The notes under the pieces were generated by a model. It saw only the letters and a list, made by a program, of their open reading frames with translations. It was not told the origin of the DNA and did no database searches. The translations under genes and the position numbers were made by a program. DNA of 64,000 nucleotides from Chloranthus sessilifolius (taxonomy: Eukaryota; Streptophyta; Magnoliopsida; Chloranthales; Chloranthaceae): assembly GCA_021018995.1 (NCBI GenBank), contig CM037596.1, positions 90,775,184 to 90,839,183 on the forward strand. The letters run 5' to 3'. Shown one piece after another: positions 22,198 to 32,605 of the stretch (its first letter is position 1; every line of letters starts with the position of its first letter).

Positions 22198-23239
22198 ATG
22201 GCCTTATGCAGCACGAGGTTTGGCGTGAAAGGTTTAGGCACTTTGATGGCTACGCTTGTGATGCGTTCTACTCTCTTCAAGAACATTTGCAACCTTCAGA
22301 TGATAGATGATGAGCTTATGGTTATCAGACGGGATGTGATTGGGGGAAGTAAAACAAATTTCTTCATCAGAGAAGATGGGACCTTACTGTTTAGAGATTG
22401 GGTATGAGTACCACGCAATACTAAGCTTCATGACACTATTTTAGAGGAGGCTCACAAATCCATGTATGCTATTCATCCTGGCAGTACCAAGATGTACCAG
22501 GACTTGAAGAAAACCTTCTGGTGGAGAGGCTTAAAGAGATATAGCTGAGTACGTCTCGAGATGTTTAGTATGCCAGTAAGTTAAGGTTGATCATCGATAT
22601 TCGACAGGATTATTGTAATCCTTACCGATACCTGAGTGGAAATAGGAGGCCATTTCTATGGACTTTATTTTGGGATTGCCGAGAACTCTGAGGAAACATA
22701 ATGTCATTTGGGTCATTGTGGATAGATTGACGAAATCCTCTCATTTCTTGCCATATAATACAACATATACCGCCAGCAAACTCGCAGAGTTATACCTTAA
22801 GGAGATAGTCAGGCTGTATGGTATACCAGTCAGTATCGTATCCGACAGAGACCCGATGGGTTCTAGCCTTGATTTCAACTCGACATTTCACCCTTAGACT
22901 AAAGGGAAAACTAAGCGGGTGAACCAGATCATTGCGGACATGCTACATGCTTGCATGTTGGATTTCCAGGGGCCATGGGACCAACACTTACCTTTGAACG
23001 AGTTCGCCTACAACAACAGCTACCAGGCTAGCATCTGAATGATACCTTTCGAGGCACTGTATGGGCGGCGGTGCAAGTCTCCGCTTAATTGGAAAGAAGT
23101 ATGCGAGAAACTCATTTTGGGCCCAGAGATCATGGAGTGTACGACCGAAACTGTTCGGTTAATACGCGAGAGGCTACGCGTTGCTCAGAGTCGTCAAAAG
23201 AGTTATGCCAACCTCAAACAGAATCACATTGAGTTTCAG
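22198..23239 (+). pseudogene. Integrase, exon 1 (truncated chromovirus)
   Basis: The first part (ALCSTRFGVKGLG, then the [13 protein letters not shown] zinc-finger His half) is followed by MDFILGLPRTLRKHN with the first catalytic Asp and VSIVSDRDP with the second. NQIIADMLHACMLDF follows. Compared with the nested copy about 17 residues after SDRDP are deleted. Stops and frameshifts occur at 22540-22640 and 22893. The coding sequence stops matching at GAGTTTCAG (23239), where an intron-like insert begins. Confidence 0.85.
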
Positions 23240-23309
23240 GTGAGCTTTGTACATTGGTTACCTAATATTTTGTGTGAATTTATTTTGATAGCTAATACTT
23301 GCGTTTCAG
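23240..23309 (+). other. Intron-like insert in integrase (70 bp)
   Basis: CAG|GTGAGC at the left and GCGTTTCAG|GTAGGAG at the right are good plant splice sites, with CTAAT as a branch-point candidate about 17 nt before the AG. Joining the flanks keeps the frame (EFQ then VGENVFVK). The nested element has a 74-bp insert at the same codon. Confidence 0.75.
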
Positions 23310-23729
23310 GTAGGAGAGAATGTATTTGTCAAAATCTCACCTACAAAAGGCGTGATGCATTTCGGCAAGTGTGGGAAGCTGAGTCCGCGTTATGTTGGAC
23401 CTTTTGAGATATTGGGTTGAGTCGGCGAGGTCGCTTACCGAGTAGCTTTACCATCGCAACTATCCAGCATGCACAATGTGTTTCACGTGTCTATGTTGCG
23501 GAGGTACTTTAGAGACCTGACTCACGTGTTAGACTACCAGCCCATTAAGCTTCAAGACGGTCTGACATTGATCGAGGAGCCAGTACAGATCCTGGATTGT
23601 AAAGAACAGATCTTACGGACCAAGCGGATTCCCTTAGTGGTTGTAAGGTGGCGGAACCACTCTTCGGAGGAAGCTACTTGGGAACGTGAAGCCGAAATTC
23701 GCGAGCAGTTTCCACGTCTTTTTGAGTGA
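23310..23729 (+). pseudogene. Integrase C-terminus and chromodomain, exon 2
   Basis: VGENVFVKISPTKGVM and KLSPRYVGPFEIL are the usual C-terminal integrase block (stop at about 23417). Then come MHNVFHVSMLRRYFRD and a chromodomain: ILDCKEQILRTKRIPL, VVVRWRNHSSEEATWERE. Chromodomains bind modified histones and may guide insertion into heterochromatin. It is frame-intact from 23469 to the stop. Confidence 0.9.
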
Positions 23730-24078
23730 TGTGTTAAATTTTGTAAAGGATTGTAACTTGTGAAATATATAAGTACTTCAAATTATTTACGGCTTTCTTT
23801 TACAAATAAAATTTTCTTTTAAATGGTCAATTTACATGGTTGGAAAAATTTTGGAACCTAGCGGTTCTACTTTTATCTACTACTCTTATATCTTTCAGTT
23901 GCGGACATAACTATCACTGTTATGTTTAGATCCATATGGATAGTTCAAATGTGTGGGGTTCCGTGTATACGTCCTATTATTATCTGGTTTTGGAAACAAC
24001 TTACCTGCCTGAATAAATCCCGTTAGAATGTGTGTGTTGGTCTGATAAGAAAAACTACGAGTTATGTGTGGTAAGTTT

Positions 24079-24250
24079 GAGTCACGGTGGGGTTTCTTTT
24101 CCCAAGCATGTAAAACTTGGAATGTAGGCGTCCATATACGGATGCAACCCCTCTATGGTGTTATGGGATGCCACACGAAGTACATCCAGGTTATTACGGA
24201 CCTCGTCCCTTGAAAAGCATGGTTAGTTAAACCTATCGCACTGTGACCCA
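24079..24250 (+). other. Conserved 3' noncoding block
   Basis: Begins GAGTCACGGTGG and ends CGCACTGTGACCCA; includes GTCCATATACGGATGCAA and GTACATCCAGGTTATTACGG. Matches the blocks at 41990-42159 (plus) and 18649-18815 (minus). Confidence 0.7.
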
Positions 24251-24363
24251 TTCTCTTTAAACCTATGACTGTTTTGTATATGCTCTGTTATGAAACTTTG
24301 TTTAGGATAAGGGTTAACCGTAGACCTGATCTATACGTCTAGCATTTTCGATGATGAAAATTT

Positions 24364-24375
24364 TTAAGGAGAGAA
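24364..24375 (+). other. Polypurine tract
   Basis: TTTAAGGAGAGAA directly before the LTR start TGTAATGACCC, preceded by GATGATGAAAATT. Confidence 0.75.
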
Positions 24376-25194
24376 TGTAATGACCCAAAAATTTGAACCC
24401 GAATTAGACTGACCCCGTGTGCGTGTCTGGCAAGGCGACCAATGTCGCCGTAGGCTTCTAATCAGTATCTGATTAATTAGTGTGAATCAGATTAAGGCAT
24501 AATGGTTGTTTGGGCCTTTAGTGCAAAAGTCGTGCACCGACTTACGGTGTGCCGCTCAACACCAAAACCAAGCTTAAGTTTAAGTAATAAATATCTTGGA
24601 TATTTTAGGTTTTGTTTGTTATAAGAAAGGGCAATTCTTCTCAAAGAAGCCATTCCTGTTTTTAAATATTGAGTGAAAGAGAGAACGAGAGCCCTTGCGA
24701 GATTTGGATCGTGTGATCGCCGCAAACTCCGCACTCCTTGTGTTTCACACCGATCATAGTTTAAGCTCCGCCATTGTGAACCCCGACCATTAGAAACCCC
24801 CTTTTTGTATTCGAAACCCTTGGATTTGAAACGAGCGTGAGTTGATTACCTTGGACCCTTATTCAAAGCTTCTAGAAGGTTGGAAAACGATACGTGAATC
24901 GTTGATGACTTATTCCTGAGTTCGCTGTGATCGATCGTTGTGAAATCGCCGTGAAAAATCCAAAGGTTTCATTCCGAAACCCTCTTTTGGATAAAACTTC
25001 TCAAATCGTGAAATCGATCGGTGAAAGGTACGATCTAGTTGAGATTAATGGTTTAGATTCTTAGAGTAAAAGATTAGTTTACTTACTTGAAAAATGTGTG
25101 GAAAGTTTGGGTGAAAAATGGCAAAAGATCGAGATGAAAAATGGGTTTCTAAAAGCCCAGAAATCGCGGTCTCCGTAACTTGTGTGACCTAGCT

Positions 25195-25555
25195 TCAAAG
25201 CTCGCTCGCGCGAGTAGCCTTCAGAAAGGCTTCTGAGAGTTTCTTGTGATGAGAAATAAAGCTCATGTGACCTTCTGTGTCTCGTGCGCCCGAGCTTAAA
25301 TGCTCGCTCACGCGAGGTGCTCGCGTGCCTAGCAATAGTAGGCTAAAATCCAATCGATCGTGTGAGTTTTGATGTGTCTGTGTCCTCGCACGCCCAAGCA
25401 TTAAACCTTGCTCGCGCGAGAGGCTTTTGAAGGGTTAAGGCTCGCGCCCCCGAGATTTTTTGACTCTAGAGAAGTCTCTGTGTCTCGTGTGCCTAAGGTC
25501 TGTGAGCTCGCGCGCTCAACCTTGCACCTCGCTCGCACGAGAAGCAGAGTTGGGC
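25195..25555. repeat. Palindromic-word island CTCGCGCGAG
   Basis: GCTCGCGCGAG and variants (CTCGTGCGCCCGAG, CTCGCTCACGCGAG, CTCGCACGCCCAAG) recur about ten times in 350 bp. The closest pairs start 22 bp apart, others 26 bp or more. GC-rich words in an AT-rich LTR. It corresponds to the TTGATCGATCAA island of the nested element. Confidence 0.78.
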
Positions 25556-26380
25556 ATTTTTGGTTTATTTTCCGAATTTCGTCTGAATCTTTTGCATCTT
25601 AGGTTATGCTGTGAGCATCAACACCGTCCGATAGGGTATTTTGCTTTGGTTTGCATGAAATCGTACTGTGATAGGAGAATCTTATATTTACTTGCATTCT
25701 ATTTTAATTCACATAAATATTTTGTAATATGATCTTTTGAACTCTGCATATGACATCTAAACCTAGCATCTGTAAACTTGAATATGATTAAGAACTCTGA
25801 ATCTGAAATAAGAACTCTGAAAATCCAATTCTACCCTGAATCTGAAACCTAAATCTGAAACTCTTAATTATGTATTAGAATTTGCATCTGATTATATATT
25901 AGACTTTGCATCTGATTTATGATTCACTTGAACGACCCCTCAATTCCTGAACAATTTCCTAGCACAAGTTACCCTCATAACGCAGGGGCTTGTTGCACTC
26001 CTGAAAAAGGGTTCATGAACGACGATAGTAGATAGGAGTACTCATCGGTATTATTCCTGCTCTCATGATATATTAATTTGAGAGATAAATTAAGTTGAGA
26101 TTTAAATCATGAATTTGATAAGCTTTACATCTATGAATTAAGAAACAATGAGCATCTGAATTCTTTACCTGTTTGAATCTACTTTGGGAAAACTTAGAAT
26201 ATAAATTTGCATTTGATCGTTGTCTTTGAAATTCATTCATCTAGTCTATTTTGAATACCTGTTTTGGACATATTATGTTATGAATTATATTTAAAAATCA
26301 TGTCAATTGAGATACAATGTATTTGATGAGTTTCTTCTACTGAGCTTAGATGGTTAGCTCACTCCGACTATACATCACAG

Positions 26381-26481
26381 ATACTAATTTAGGCAGGACT
26401 AATTGGGGCTACGAGAGCGATCCTGACTACGTTCTTGAGGAAGAGTCTGAGATTCCTCCAGAGGAATTCTTCCCTATCTAG
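26381..26481 (+). other. LTR-encoded acidic exon candidate (truncated chromovirus)
   Basis: After ATACATCACAG a phase-1 frame reads TNLGRTNWGYESDPDYV, then LEEESEIPPEEFFPI and TAG: 32 residues, strongly acidic. Upstream lie GAGCTTAGATGGTTAGCTCA (branch-like CTCAC) and a pyrimidine-poor but conserved CCGACTATACATCACAG. Confidence 0.62.
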
Positions 26482-26589
26482 GCTCCTGCTTGTTTTATTA
26501 CACTTTTTGAGAGTTTAGACTTGGGCTTGGTACGTCTGGCCTATTATGTTTTGTGTTTTAGAATTCATGTAATTATATACTTATTATTT

Positions 26590-26645
26590 TTGTGAATCAT
26601 GTCTTGGTGATGGTTGACCATCACCGGTGATTCTTTTTGGTTCTT
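26590..26645 (+). other. Conserved LTR hairpin (truncated chromovirus)
   Basis: TGAATCATGTCTTGGTGATG opposite CATCACCGGTGATTC. The inner stem GGTGATGG...CCATCACC is strong; the outer arms are weaker than in the nested element. Confidence 0.5.
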
Positions 26646-26851
26646 TTGCCCATAGTTTTGCCTGGGGTTAGAACCGTTATTTTGACATGCTTTCTTTATA
26701 GAATTGGAGCTTTCGTTTGTTGTACTCTGATGTTTGTTTGTGTTTCGTCCGACTTATAATTTAATCGATAGGTTGGCGAGCCGGCCTTTCCTATACCTCT
26801 AGGATTGGAAAAGTTGGGCCATCACAGCCCACCCTTCATATCAAGCCATTT

Positions 26852-27082
26852 TCAATTATATTTTTTTTTTTCAGATATGATGCTCACCCAATAGTAAGAG
26901 GCATTTCTAACAACCTTTGCGTCAAGGAAATTCTCTCTTGGGAAATACTTAGCTTCAAAGATGCGTCTTGGGAGAGAAGTTGGATTAGAGAGAATCCTCG
27001 AACCTTGTTTAGCAAGCCTAGCTCCATTAAACGCATATATCTTTTTAAAACTCATCCCATAATGTTTCTTAGGTTTGCACAT
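26852..27082 (-). pseudogene. LINE (non-LTR retrotransposon) fragment
   Basis: KKHYGMSFKKIYAFNGARLA and KQGSRILSNPTSLPRRIFEA, then KYFPRENFLDAKV. This matches the plant L1 ORF2 segment between RT and the zinc-binding region, commonly read as GGMGFRDLYAFN and AKYFP. Only about 75 codons remain; the rest of the LINE is absent. It lies between a chromovirus LTR and the CACTA element. Confidence 0.72.
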
Positions 27083-27596
27083 TTGACCCCAATTTTTTCA
27101 GTGTACGCCTTTACCAAATCTAGCTCAGTTTATCAATTCTCATAATTCCCTTATCTCTTTATATTTTGCATACAAAAGATTTGTCAACCGAATCTTCAAA
27201 TGATTCATGCTCAAACTTGATCTAAGGGGTCAAGTTCATGTGCTCAACTAAGTTAAAAATTTGAGTCAAGCAATGAAATAAAATCAGCCTGATAATATTT
27301 TGGTTGGTGTTACCGACACACCACTTTATGTTACAACCACCACAGTCAATGAATAAAAACTGTTGAAGAGAAGTGAACATCTACGGTCCAAAATGTGGTC
27401 AAACGATAAAAAATTCAATGTGCTATGATGTATGAAGCAACACCTAAACTTTGGTTGAAGTTTTTTAGACAAAAAGAAAAGTTTAATTTTTTTTATAGAT
27501 GACATGCGACATTGCAGACGATCCCAAAAAAGGCACTATCTTGGAATCACATGTAATGTTACATATGATCTAAAGTTTGAATGTATAGGTTCATCT
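27083..27596. other. Interval with no recognised feature
   Basis: AT-rich sequence up to the left target duplication of the CACTA element (TCT at 27594-27596). Nothing coding or repetitive was recognised. Confidence 0.6.
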
Positions 27597-27960
27597 CACT
27601 ACAAAAAATAAGACTATTGGAGACGGCTAAAAGCCGTCTCCAATAGTATTAGAGACGGCTTCCATGTAGTCTCCAATAGCCCCGTCTCCAATGTCTTTAG
27701 AGACCAAACATTGGAGACGGCTTTTGGTCGTCCCCAATATTTGAGCTTATTGGAGACCGCCATAAGCCGTCTCCATTGCCATATCAACACATGTTGGAGA
27801 TAGATTTGGGCCCTCCCCAATACCAATTTTCTACTATTGGAGACGGCTTGAAGCTGTCTCCAATAAATTTTCCCATGGTATGGAGACGGCTGCGAGCCGT
27901 CTCCAATAAGTTTTACTCTATTATTAGAGACGGCTTTCAGCCGTCTCCAATGAAAATTTT
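27597..27960. repeat. Left TIR and subterminal repeat array of CACTA
   Basis: TTGGAGACGGCT and its complement AGCCGTCTCCAAT recur about fifteen times, often as inverted pairs forming short hairpins (for example 27616-27643 and 27836-27865). Such subterminal motifs are where CACTA transposases bind. Confidence 0.9.
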
Positions 27961-29287
27961 TATTTTTTTTAATGCTATTTTTTTCCCCAGGCATCATATT
28001 GTCCAGCAATACACATCCATAACCTGTAAATAATATAAAAGAAATAATTACTCTATTTTATATGTAGCACATCCAAAATATTCAAAAATTTAGGTAAAAA
28101 TATAAGTTGCATTTAGATGGGAAGCAAAATTATATATAAAAAAATCAAAAAAATAGTAACAGGTTTTTTGCTTAGCGCCAACCGCAACCTCAAATTTTCA
28201 ACTATTTTCATAGAAAGGGAAAAAGGAAAAGGAAAATAACAACTATACATTCACATGTTCCAGATATACAAAACAGTTAACTGGTCTCTTTTGGGGTTCA
28301 AGCTCATATTTTTCCCTTGGCATGCCAAGTAATGGTCAAACAAAAGATCATTTATTTTATTATAAATCTGCTTTTGAATTCGAACACAAGCAAAAAAAGG
28401 TCGTCAGAATTCACTGCCAAGCACTGAGATCCCACTATGCAACAAGAGCATCTGCATCATCAGTTCAAGATTTTTTGAATTAATACTTGAAATGGGAAAG
28501 CAAAAAATCTCAAATGGGCATAGTACTAGCAAATCAAAATAGTATCTTGTGCAAGTCAAATAGATATTAGTTAAATTTACCTGCCAATCTGTTTAAGCTA
28601 TGCCCATTAGCAACATGTAATCCATTCTCTGGAAGCCCAAGTTGTAAGTTAAAATTACTAAGACAAAAATACTCATATCAGAAAACTGAAGTTAAAATTA
28701 CCAAGACAATAATAAAAATAAAAAATTGAATTAAAATATCAGAAAATGCAACCACCTGATCAATACTCACTAAAACAAGTATTCAAACTTCTTTATAGAG
28801 CATCAGAACTACCTGATCAACAAAACACACAAAAAATATCAGGTAAAATTGCAAAATCCTCACTCCAACAGCATCAAAACAAGTTGATCAACAGTACCAA
28901 ATCAAAAAACTGTGCTAAAAAATACATATTGCTCTTTTCTAGATCAGATTTGTGTATGAATTGAGCTACGACATGATCGTTGGGGGACGCTTTAGCCATG
29001 AATTAGTATCTGCTTTGGTCAGGGGACCTGGCCTAATCCCTGGAATGCTATTTAGTTGCTTGGACTAGATTTATGATGCTATTTTGTTGCCTAGACCAGA
29101 TTTACGATTTATTTGTTGGCTCAAATATTATTGTCTCACGTATTTCAAGAGGGGACAACAATATTTTAAGTCTTATCGATACATCAAAAAATTGCTAAAC
29201 TGCTATGTTATAAATGACAATAGCAGTAAAAAATAATGTGCACTGTTCAAATTATGTAGTAATAAACTTTCATTCGAGCCTATTTAC
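27961..29287. other. CACTA interior without recognised gene
   Basis: AT-rich sequence between the subterminal array and the first captured exon. No recognisable coding exon was found. Some of it may be intron or 3' flank carried with the ARF fragment. Confidence 0.5.
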
Positions 29288-29363
29288 CTTGACTGATCGC
29301 CACTGAGAATTTGCCCAACGTACAGGATCCAAATCACCTATCCCAGTTATCGTGCTCATGTAC
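29288..29363 (-). pseudogene. Captured exon of an auxin response factor (ARF), part 2
   Basis: The 76-bp exon reads [20 protein letters not shown] then WRSVK, the conserved Auxin_resp region of ARFs (usual form GTITGISDLDPVRWPNSHW). It is bounded by an intact acceptor (AATCCAG|G) and donor (CAAG|GTAAAT). ARFs are DNA-binding regulators of auxin-responsive genes. The exon continues from the fragment at 29642-29724 through a retained intron of 278 bp. Closest in wording to the ARF6/ARF8 group, but the subgroup is not certain. Confidence 0.85.
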
Positions 29364-29641
29364 CTGGATTGAACACTTCTCTCAGATAAAAAGATATATT
29401 TCTTTACCAACTAGAAACTAATATAGGCTTAACCAACAAAACATGCATAATTGTAAAATATTATAACAAAATTATTTCCAATTAAGCTGATCCCATATTT
29501 ATAGTAGATAGCTTAACTACTTAATATCTACTTGTTATATAATATGTGAATGCACTAATTACAAGTGCAAAATACTAAGCACATACTAAAACGACACCAT
29601 TAATGTATTAAATGAAATATGGTTAAATTCTAACACCATAC

Positions 29642-29724
29642 CTGCAGACACTTGATTCATCGGTCTCAAAAAGTATCCAGAAATGCATTCCAACTGATAC
29701 ATCAGTGTGAAATACTGCTTTAGC
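29642..29724 (-). pseudogene. Captured exon of an auxin response factor (ARF), part 1
   Basis: AKAVFHTDVSVGMHFWILFE then TDESSVC. ARFs normally read SVGMRFRMLFETEESSVRR here, so R to H, R to W and R to C changes have accumulated. The donor TGCAG|GTATGG is intact and the arginine codon split by the intron is completed by the first base of the next exon. The 5' part of the gene is missing; upstream in the same strand lies the glutamate synthase fragment. Confidence 0.85.
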
Positions 29725-29879
29725 ATTCCAACTGACAAATAAGGTTTGATAGAAGTTTTTGTGGAATTGTTAGAACAAGGTCATAAATTGAGCACAAAGC
29801 AAGCATATCATGTAGCTTGTAAACCTTATACAGGCCAGTTTGTGGACACAAAAGTAACATGAACAAGGAATTTATTTAC

Positions 29880-29976
29880 CAGAGCCATGTAGCTTGTAAA
29901 CCTTTCATCGCCAAGATCTGCATAATAGTAACCCTTCAACTGATCTGGCTTTAGCTGACCTTTGTAAATGATAGTC
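29880..29976 (-). pseudogene. Captured exon of ferredoxin-dependent glutamate synthase
   Basis: The 97-bp exon reads [20 protein letters not shown] then [12 protein letters not shown]. Plant Fd-GOGAT reads IVYKGQLKP and [17 protein letters not shown] near the glutaminase domain of this plastid nitrogen-assimilation enzyme. Both splice sites survive (GGCAG|G and CTG|GTAAAT). Only this exon is present and no catalytic residue is included, so it cannot be functional. Confidence 0.87.
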
Positions 29977-30612
29977 CTGCCAAACCAGAACAAGATGTAA
30001 GCTATTTAGCTATAATGGATTCTACCACTATAAGTATGCATTCTAACTCAAGAATTTACGGTTCTCAAGAAAGGCACCTTGAAGATAGAGAACATATATA
30101 AAAGTGCTTCACACCACCATAATGTAGATTTAATGCAGCTTAGATGGCCACCATCGAAACCCTCTTCAATATGTATATCTGTGATACTAAAAATTTGCTA
30201 TGAAAATATTATTCATGAAGAACAAGAGTTTTCCATAATACTATCATAATTATACAATAAAATTGAAAATTGTATTCCATAATAAAAGTAGGTAGGACTT
30301 AAGGTGGAGAAGAAACCAAAACCTATTGCTCAAAATCAGCATTTGACCTTGGAGTTGGAGTAAGAACACAAGTATATCACAGTTGCACTTGATTCAAGGG
30401 AAACATTGGCTAAGTTGATGATAAGCACATATAACTTTATAAACATGGGAACAATTTTTATTGATCAGGCCAAGTCAGTCTTGAAAATTCATCAAGAATC
30501 ATAATTCATATGGGAATACAAGCAAAATGAAAGATCGTGAATAGATATAAATATATGATAGCAGATGAAGCCCCCAAATATAATTTGTGAATAACTAATA
30601 ATTAGGACTTGC

Positions 30613-30817
30613 CTGGTAGCTCCGATCCCAACATTGTGAGGGAATAATGTTGCTTTGTAGACATTGTTATGTCCATGAACAACATCAATCCCGCAAATCA
30701 TTGGAATTCCAAGACGGGTAAAGAGACTGCCCTTCTGGAAGTTATTCGCCATATCGATCCAGGTCTTGGCAGAGGACTGTGGAGTTGGCACACTCCCCCA
30801 ACCACTCATTATACTTC
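30613..30817 (-). pseudogene. Captured exon of a family-3 glycoside hydrolase (beta-glucosidase-like)
   Basis: 205-bp exon: [20 protein letters not shown], then [15 protein letters not shown] and [19 protein letters not shown], ending in VGIGATR. This is the N-terminal region of plant GH3 exo-beta-glucanases (usual [20 protein letters not shown]). The acceptor TACAG|GA is intact. The donor is AG|GCAAGT, the classic form of the rarer GC-AG intron class. The nucleophile aspartate lies further on and is absent. The exon itself has no stop. Confidence 0.88.
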
Positions 30818-30922
30818 CTGTAAAACCTCATGTTCAATTTAGTCCTGTAAAACCTCTTGTCACTATGATCATAACAAGTGAAGGGATAACAATACTAGTA
30901 TACTACCAATAGAAAGATTTAC

Positions 30923-31000
30923 CTCTGATAGTCTTATTTCAAACACGGTAAGAATAAGTGTTTCCCCTTGGCAAGGTTGTACGCTCAAGCTCCGAACCTC
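30923..31000 (-). pseudogene. Captured exon of an unidentified conserved plant gene, part 2
   Basis: A 78-bp exon in phase 0: EVRSLSVQPCQGETLILTVF then EIRLSE. Flanked by ATTCAG|G and GAG|GTAAAT. It directly continues the frame of the fragment at 31136-31266. From memory the pair resembles a conserved plant protein of unknown function with LSVEPCEGE...VTVFEI; I could not assign a name. Confidence 0.6.
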
Positions 31001-31135
31001 CTGAATACATTTGCAATTGACTATTAGTATTTTAAAAAAACATATTCCAGAAATTCAGAAAATTCAAATATGACATGTAGAAAAGAACAATAAAACAACT
31101 ATGAGCCTAAGAAGTTTATGAATGCCAGATCTAAC

Positions 31136-31266
31136 CCCGGTTTCCTCATTTGCTATGCCACGCTCAAAAAAAATGGGAGCAACATGACCAAAGATGCATC
31201 GAAATCCACGTAAGGTCGCAATTCTAAAGTTTGTGAGATCAGGGAATGTACTCTTCGCACTTCTCT
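31136..31266 (-). pseudogene. Captured exon of an unidentified conserved plant gene, part 1
   Basis: Reads RSAKSTFPDLTNFRIATLRG, then FRCIFGHVAPIFFERGIAN and EETG. The acceptor TACCAG|AG and donor GGG|GTTAGA are plausible. The open frame continues beyond both, which is accidental. It belongs with the exon at 30923-31000. Function unknown. Confidence 0.55.
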
Positions 31267-31499
31267 CTGGTACAATGGTAAAAAAGAAATACATGGGTAC
31301 ATAATAAAGAATAAACCAAATACGTAAAAACTCAGAGCCAAGAAAGCGCTCCAAATCCAACATGGCTTTGCTACATATGCAAATCTTTAGTGCTAGAATG
31401 AGGTTTTCCAGCCCATGTTGTTCCAATTAAAGATAGATATAATGCTTAGTTCTACAAATAGATTACCATGGTTAAACATATATATATATATATATATTG

Positions 31500-31679
31500 C
31501 GATGAGAGCCCCCTGATGAACAAAATCAACAACATCGGATGTAAGAGGCTCCAGCAAAGAAATGGCCTCACTCAGACAGTCAGCCCAATTGCAACACAAG
31601 AGATGCCTACTGCCATAGCAGCACCATATCGAACATGTGGATTGTAAGACTCAGAAAGCAGGGAAACAATTCTTGGAGT
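31500..31679 (-). pseudogene. Captured exon of 26S proteasome subunit RPN2 (PSMD1)
   Basis: [20 protein letters not shown] then AMAVGISC, a frameshift near 31590, then [20 protein letters not shown] and QGALIA. This is a proteasome/cyclosome repeat region of RPN2, a scaffold of the regulatory particle. The acceptor TTTGTAG|AC is intact. At the low-coordinate end the coding sequence gives way to a (TA)n run at 31477-31497. It is the most upstream (minus-strand) captured fragment. Confidence 0.88.
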
Positions 31680-32373
31680 CTACAAATATAAAACAGAAGA
31701 ACAGTTTTCTCATAGACAGTGTAGATAAAATCATCAAAGCATGTTTTGGCTGGTATAATGTAAACGAAAATTTGCAAAACAAGTAATGCAAAAAACATAA
31801 TATAATTGCTAATGCAGAGCATCAATAACTTTTGTTTCTTATTTTGACTAGCAATCAGTAAGAATCAGCAAAAAATTGTACAAAAGAGAACAGGAAATAT
31901 TAGGGGGTAAAAAGGAAACTACTTAGGACAGCAGTGCTAAAATGCATATAGATCAGGCGCAAAATAGAAAGAAAAAAACCAGCCTATACTAGCTGAAGTA
32001 GTGCATAATTTGGGCATTTTGATTCTCGGATTATCAAGCTCCACCCTTAGTTCATCAAGCTGATCAGCAACTTCATTAGATTCAAGTAGGATGTACTAGA
32101 ATGAGCAAAATCCCGCGTTGTAGAAGTCGTCAACCTGGACAAAAATATCTGCAAGAGTCCATGGAGCCAAATTACAATTCCATGCCCAACTAATAACGTT
32201 AGGATAGCCCCCCTTCAAAAATAGTAACACCATTAGTGACTAGCCTCAATGCTTAAGGACCTTCCAAATGGCCTCTTGCTTCCACCTGACTAATCTCATG
32301 CAGAATGAGGTTCATGTCGTTGCAAGTAAGGGGCAAGTATACGTGTGAGCAACTAGGCTCTTGCTTCCATGAA
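31680..32373. other. CACTA interior up to the nested chromovirus
   Basis: AT-rich sequence containing probable RPN2 intron next to 31679. No further exon recognised. Homology to the chromovirus LTR begins abruptly at 32374. Confidence 0.5.
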
Positions 32374-32605
32374 CCCACCTCGATGAACTCCCCGATTCGG
32401 ATCTAAAACCCTCGTGAACCTAGGATGTCGTGAACCAAGAAGCAAACCTTCGAGAGAGGTGAGTTATTATGGGTTTTATGTGGGTTTGAGAGTCATAGAT
32501 CTGCATTTATGGGTGTGTACATGATTCGTGGAGAATCATGAGTTTTAGGGTTGAAAAGAGTTTTGATTCAACAACCCCATTAATGACAGCTTGACTGTCA
32601 TATCC

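Larger units (their letters stand above)
20746..26826 (+). mobile_element. Chromovirus (Ty3/gypsy), 5'-truncated
   Basis: RT, RNase H, integrase, chromodomain, conserved 3' block, polypurine tract and 3' LTR are present in that order. The 5' LTR, gag and protease are missing. The copy has many stops and frameshifts and a small deletion in the integrase core. No accessory ORF lies between the chromodomain stop (23729) and the LTR, unlike the nested element at 32374-44905. Confidence 0.88.
24376..26826 (+). repeat. 3' LTR of the truncated chromovirus
   Basis: Begins TGTAATGACCC and ends GGAAAAGTTGGGCCATCACA; 2451 bp. It holds a CTCGCGCGAG word island, the AACGCAGGGGCTTGTTGCAC and CTGCTCTCATGATATATTAA blocks, GAGTTTCTTCTACTGAGCTT, the acidic frame and a hairpin. 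Confidence 0.88.

Noticed and set aside
23039-23407. The integrase frame read straight through the 70-bp insert.
   Set aside because: Reading through shifts into a non-homologous frame; homology resumes only when 23240-23309 is removed.
27614-28033. Open frames on both strands across the CACTA left end.
   Set aside because: They are translations of the GGAGACGGC subterminal repeats; repeated peptide pieces follow the DNA repeat.
30492-30612. Extension of the GH3 frame past VGIGATR down to 30492.
   Set aside because: The sequence beyond 30613 is intron read-through; the splice donor sits exactly where family similarity ends.
29288-31679. Treating the ARF, GOGAT, GH3 and RPN2 pieces as functional genes.
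   Set aside because: Each is one or two exons only, packed within 2.4 kb between CACTA ends, with missing catalytic parts and some frameshifts.
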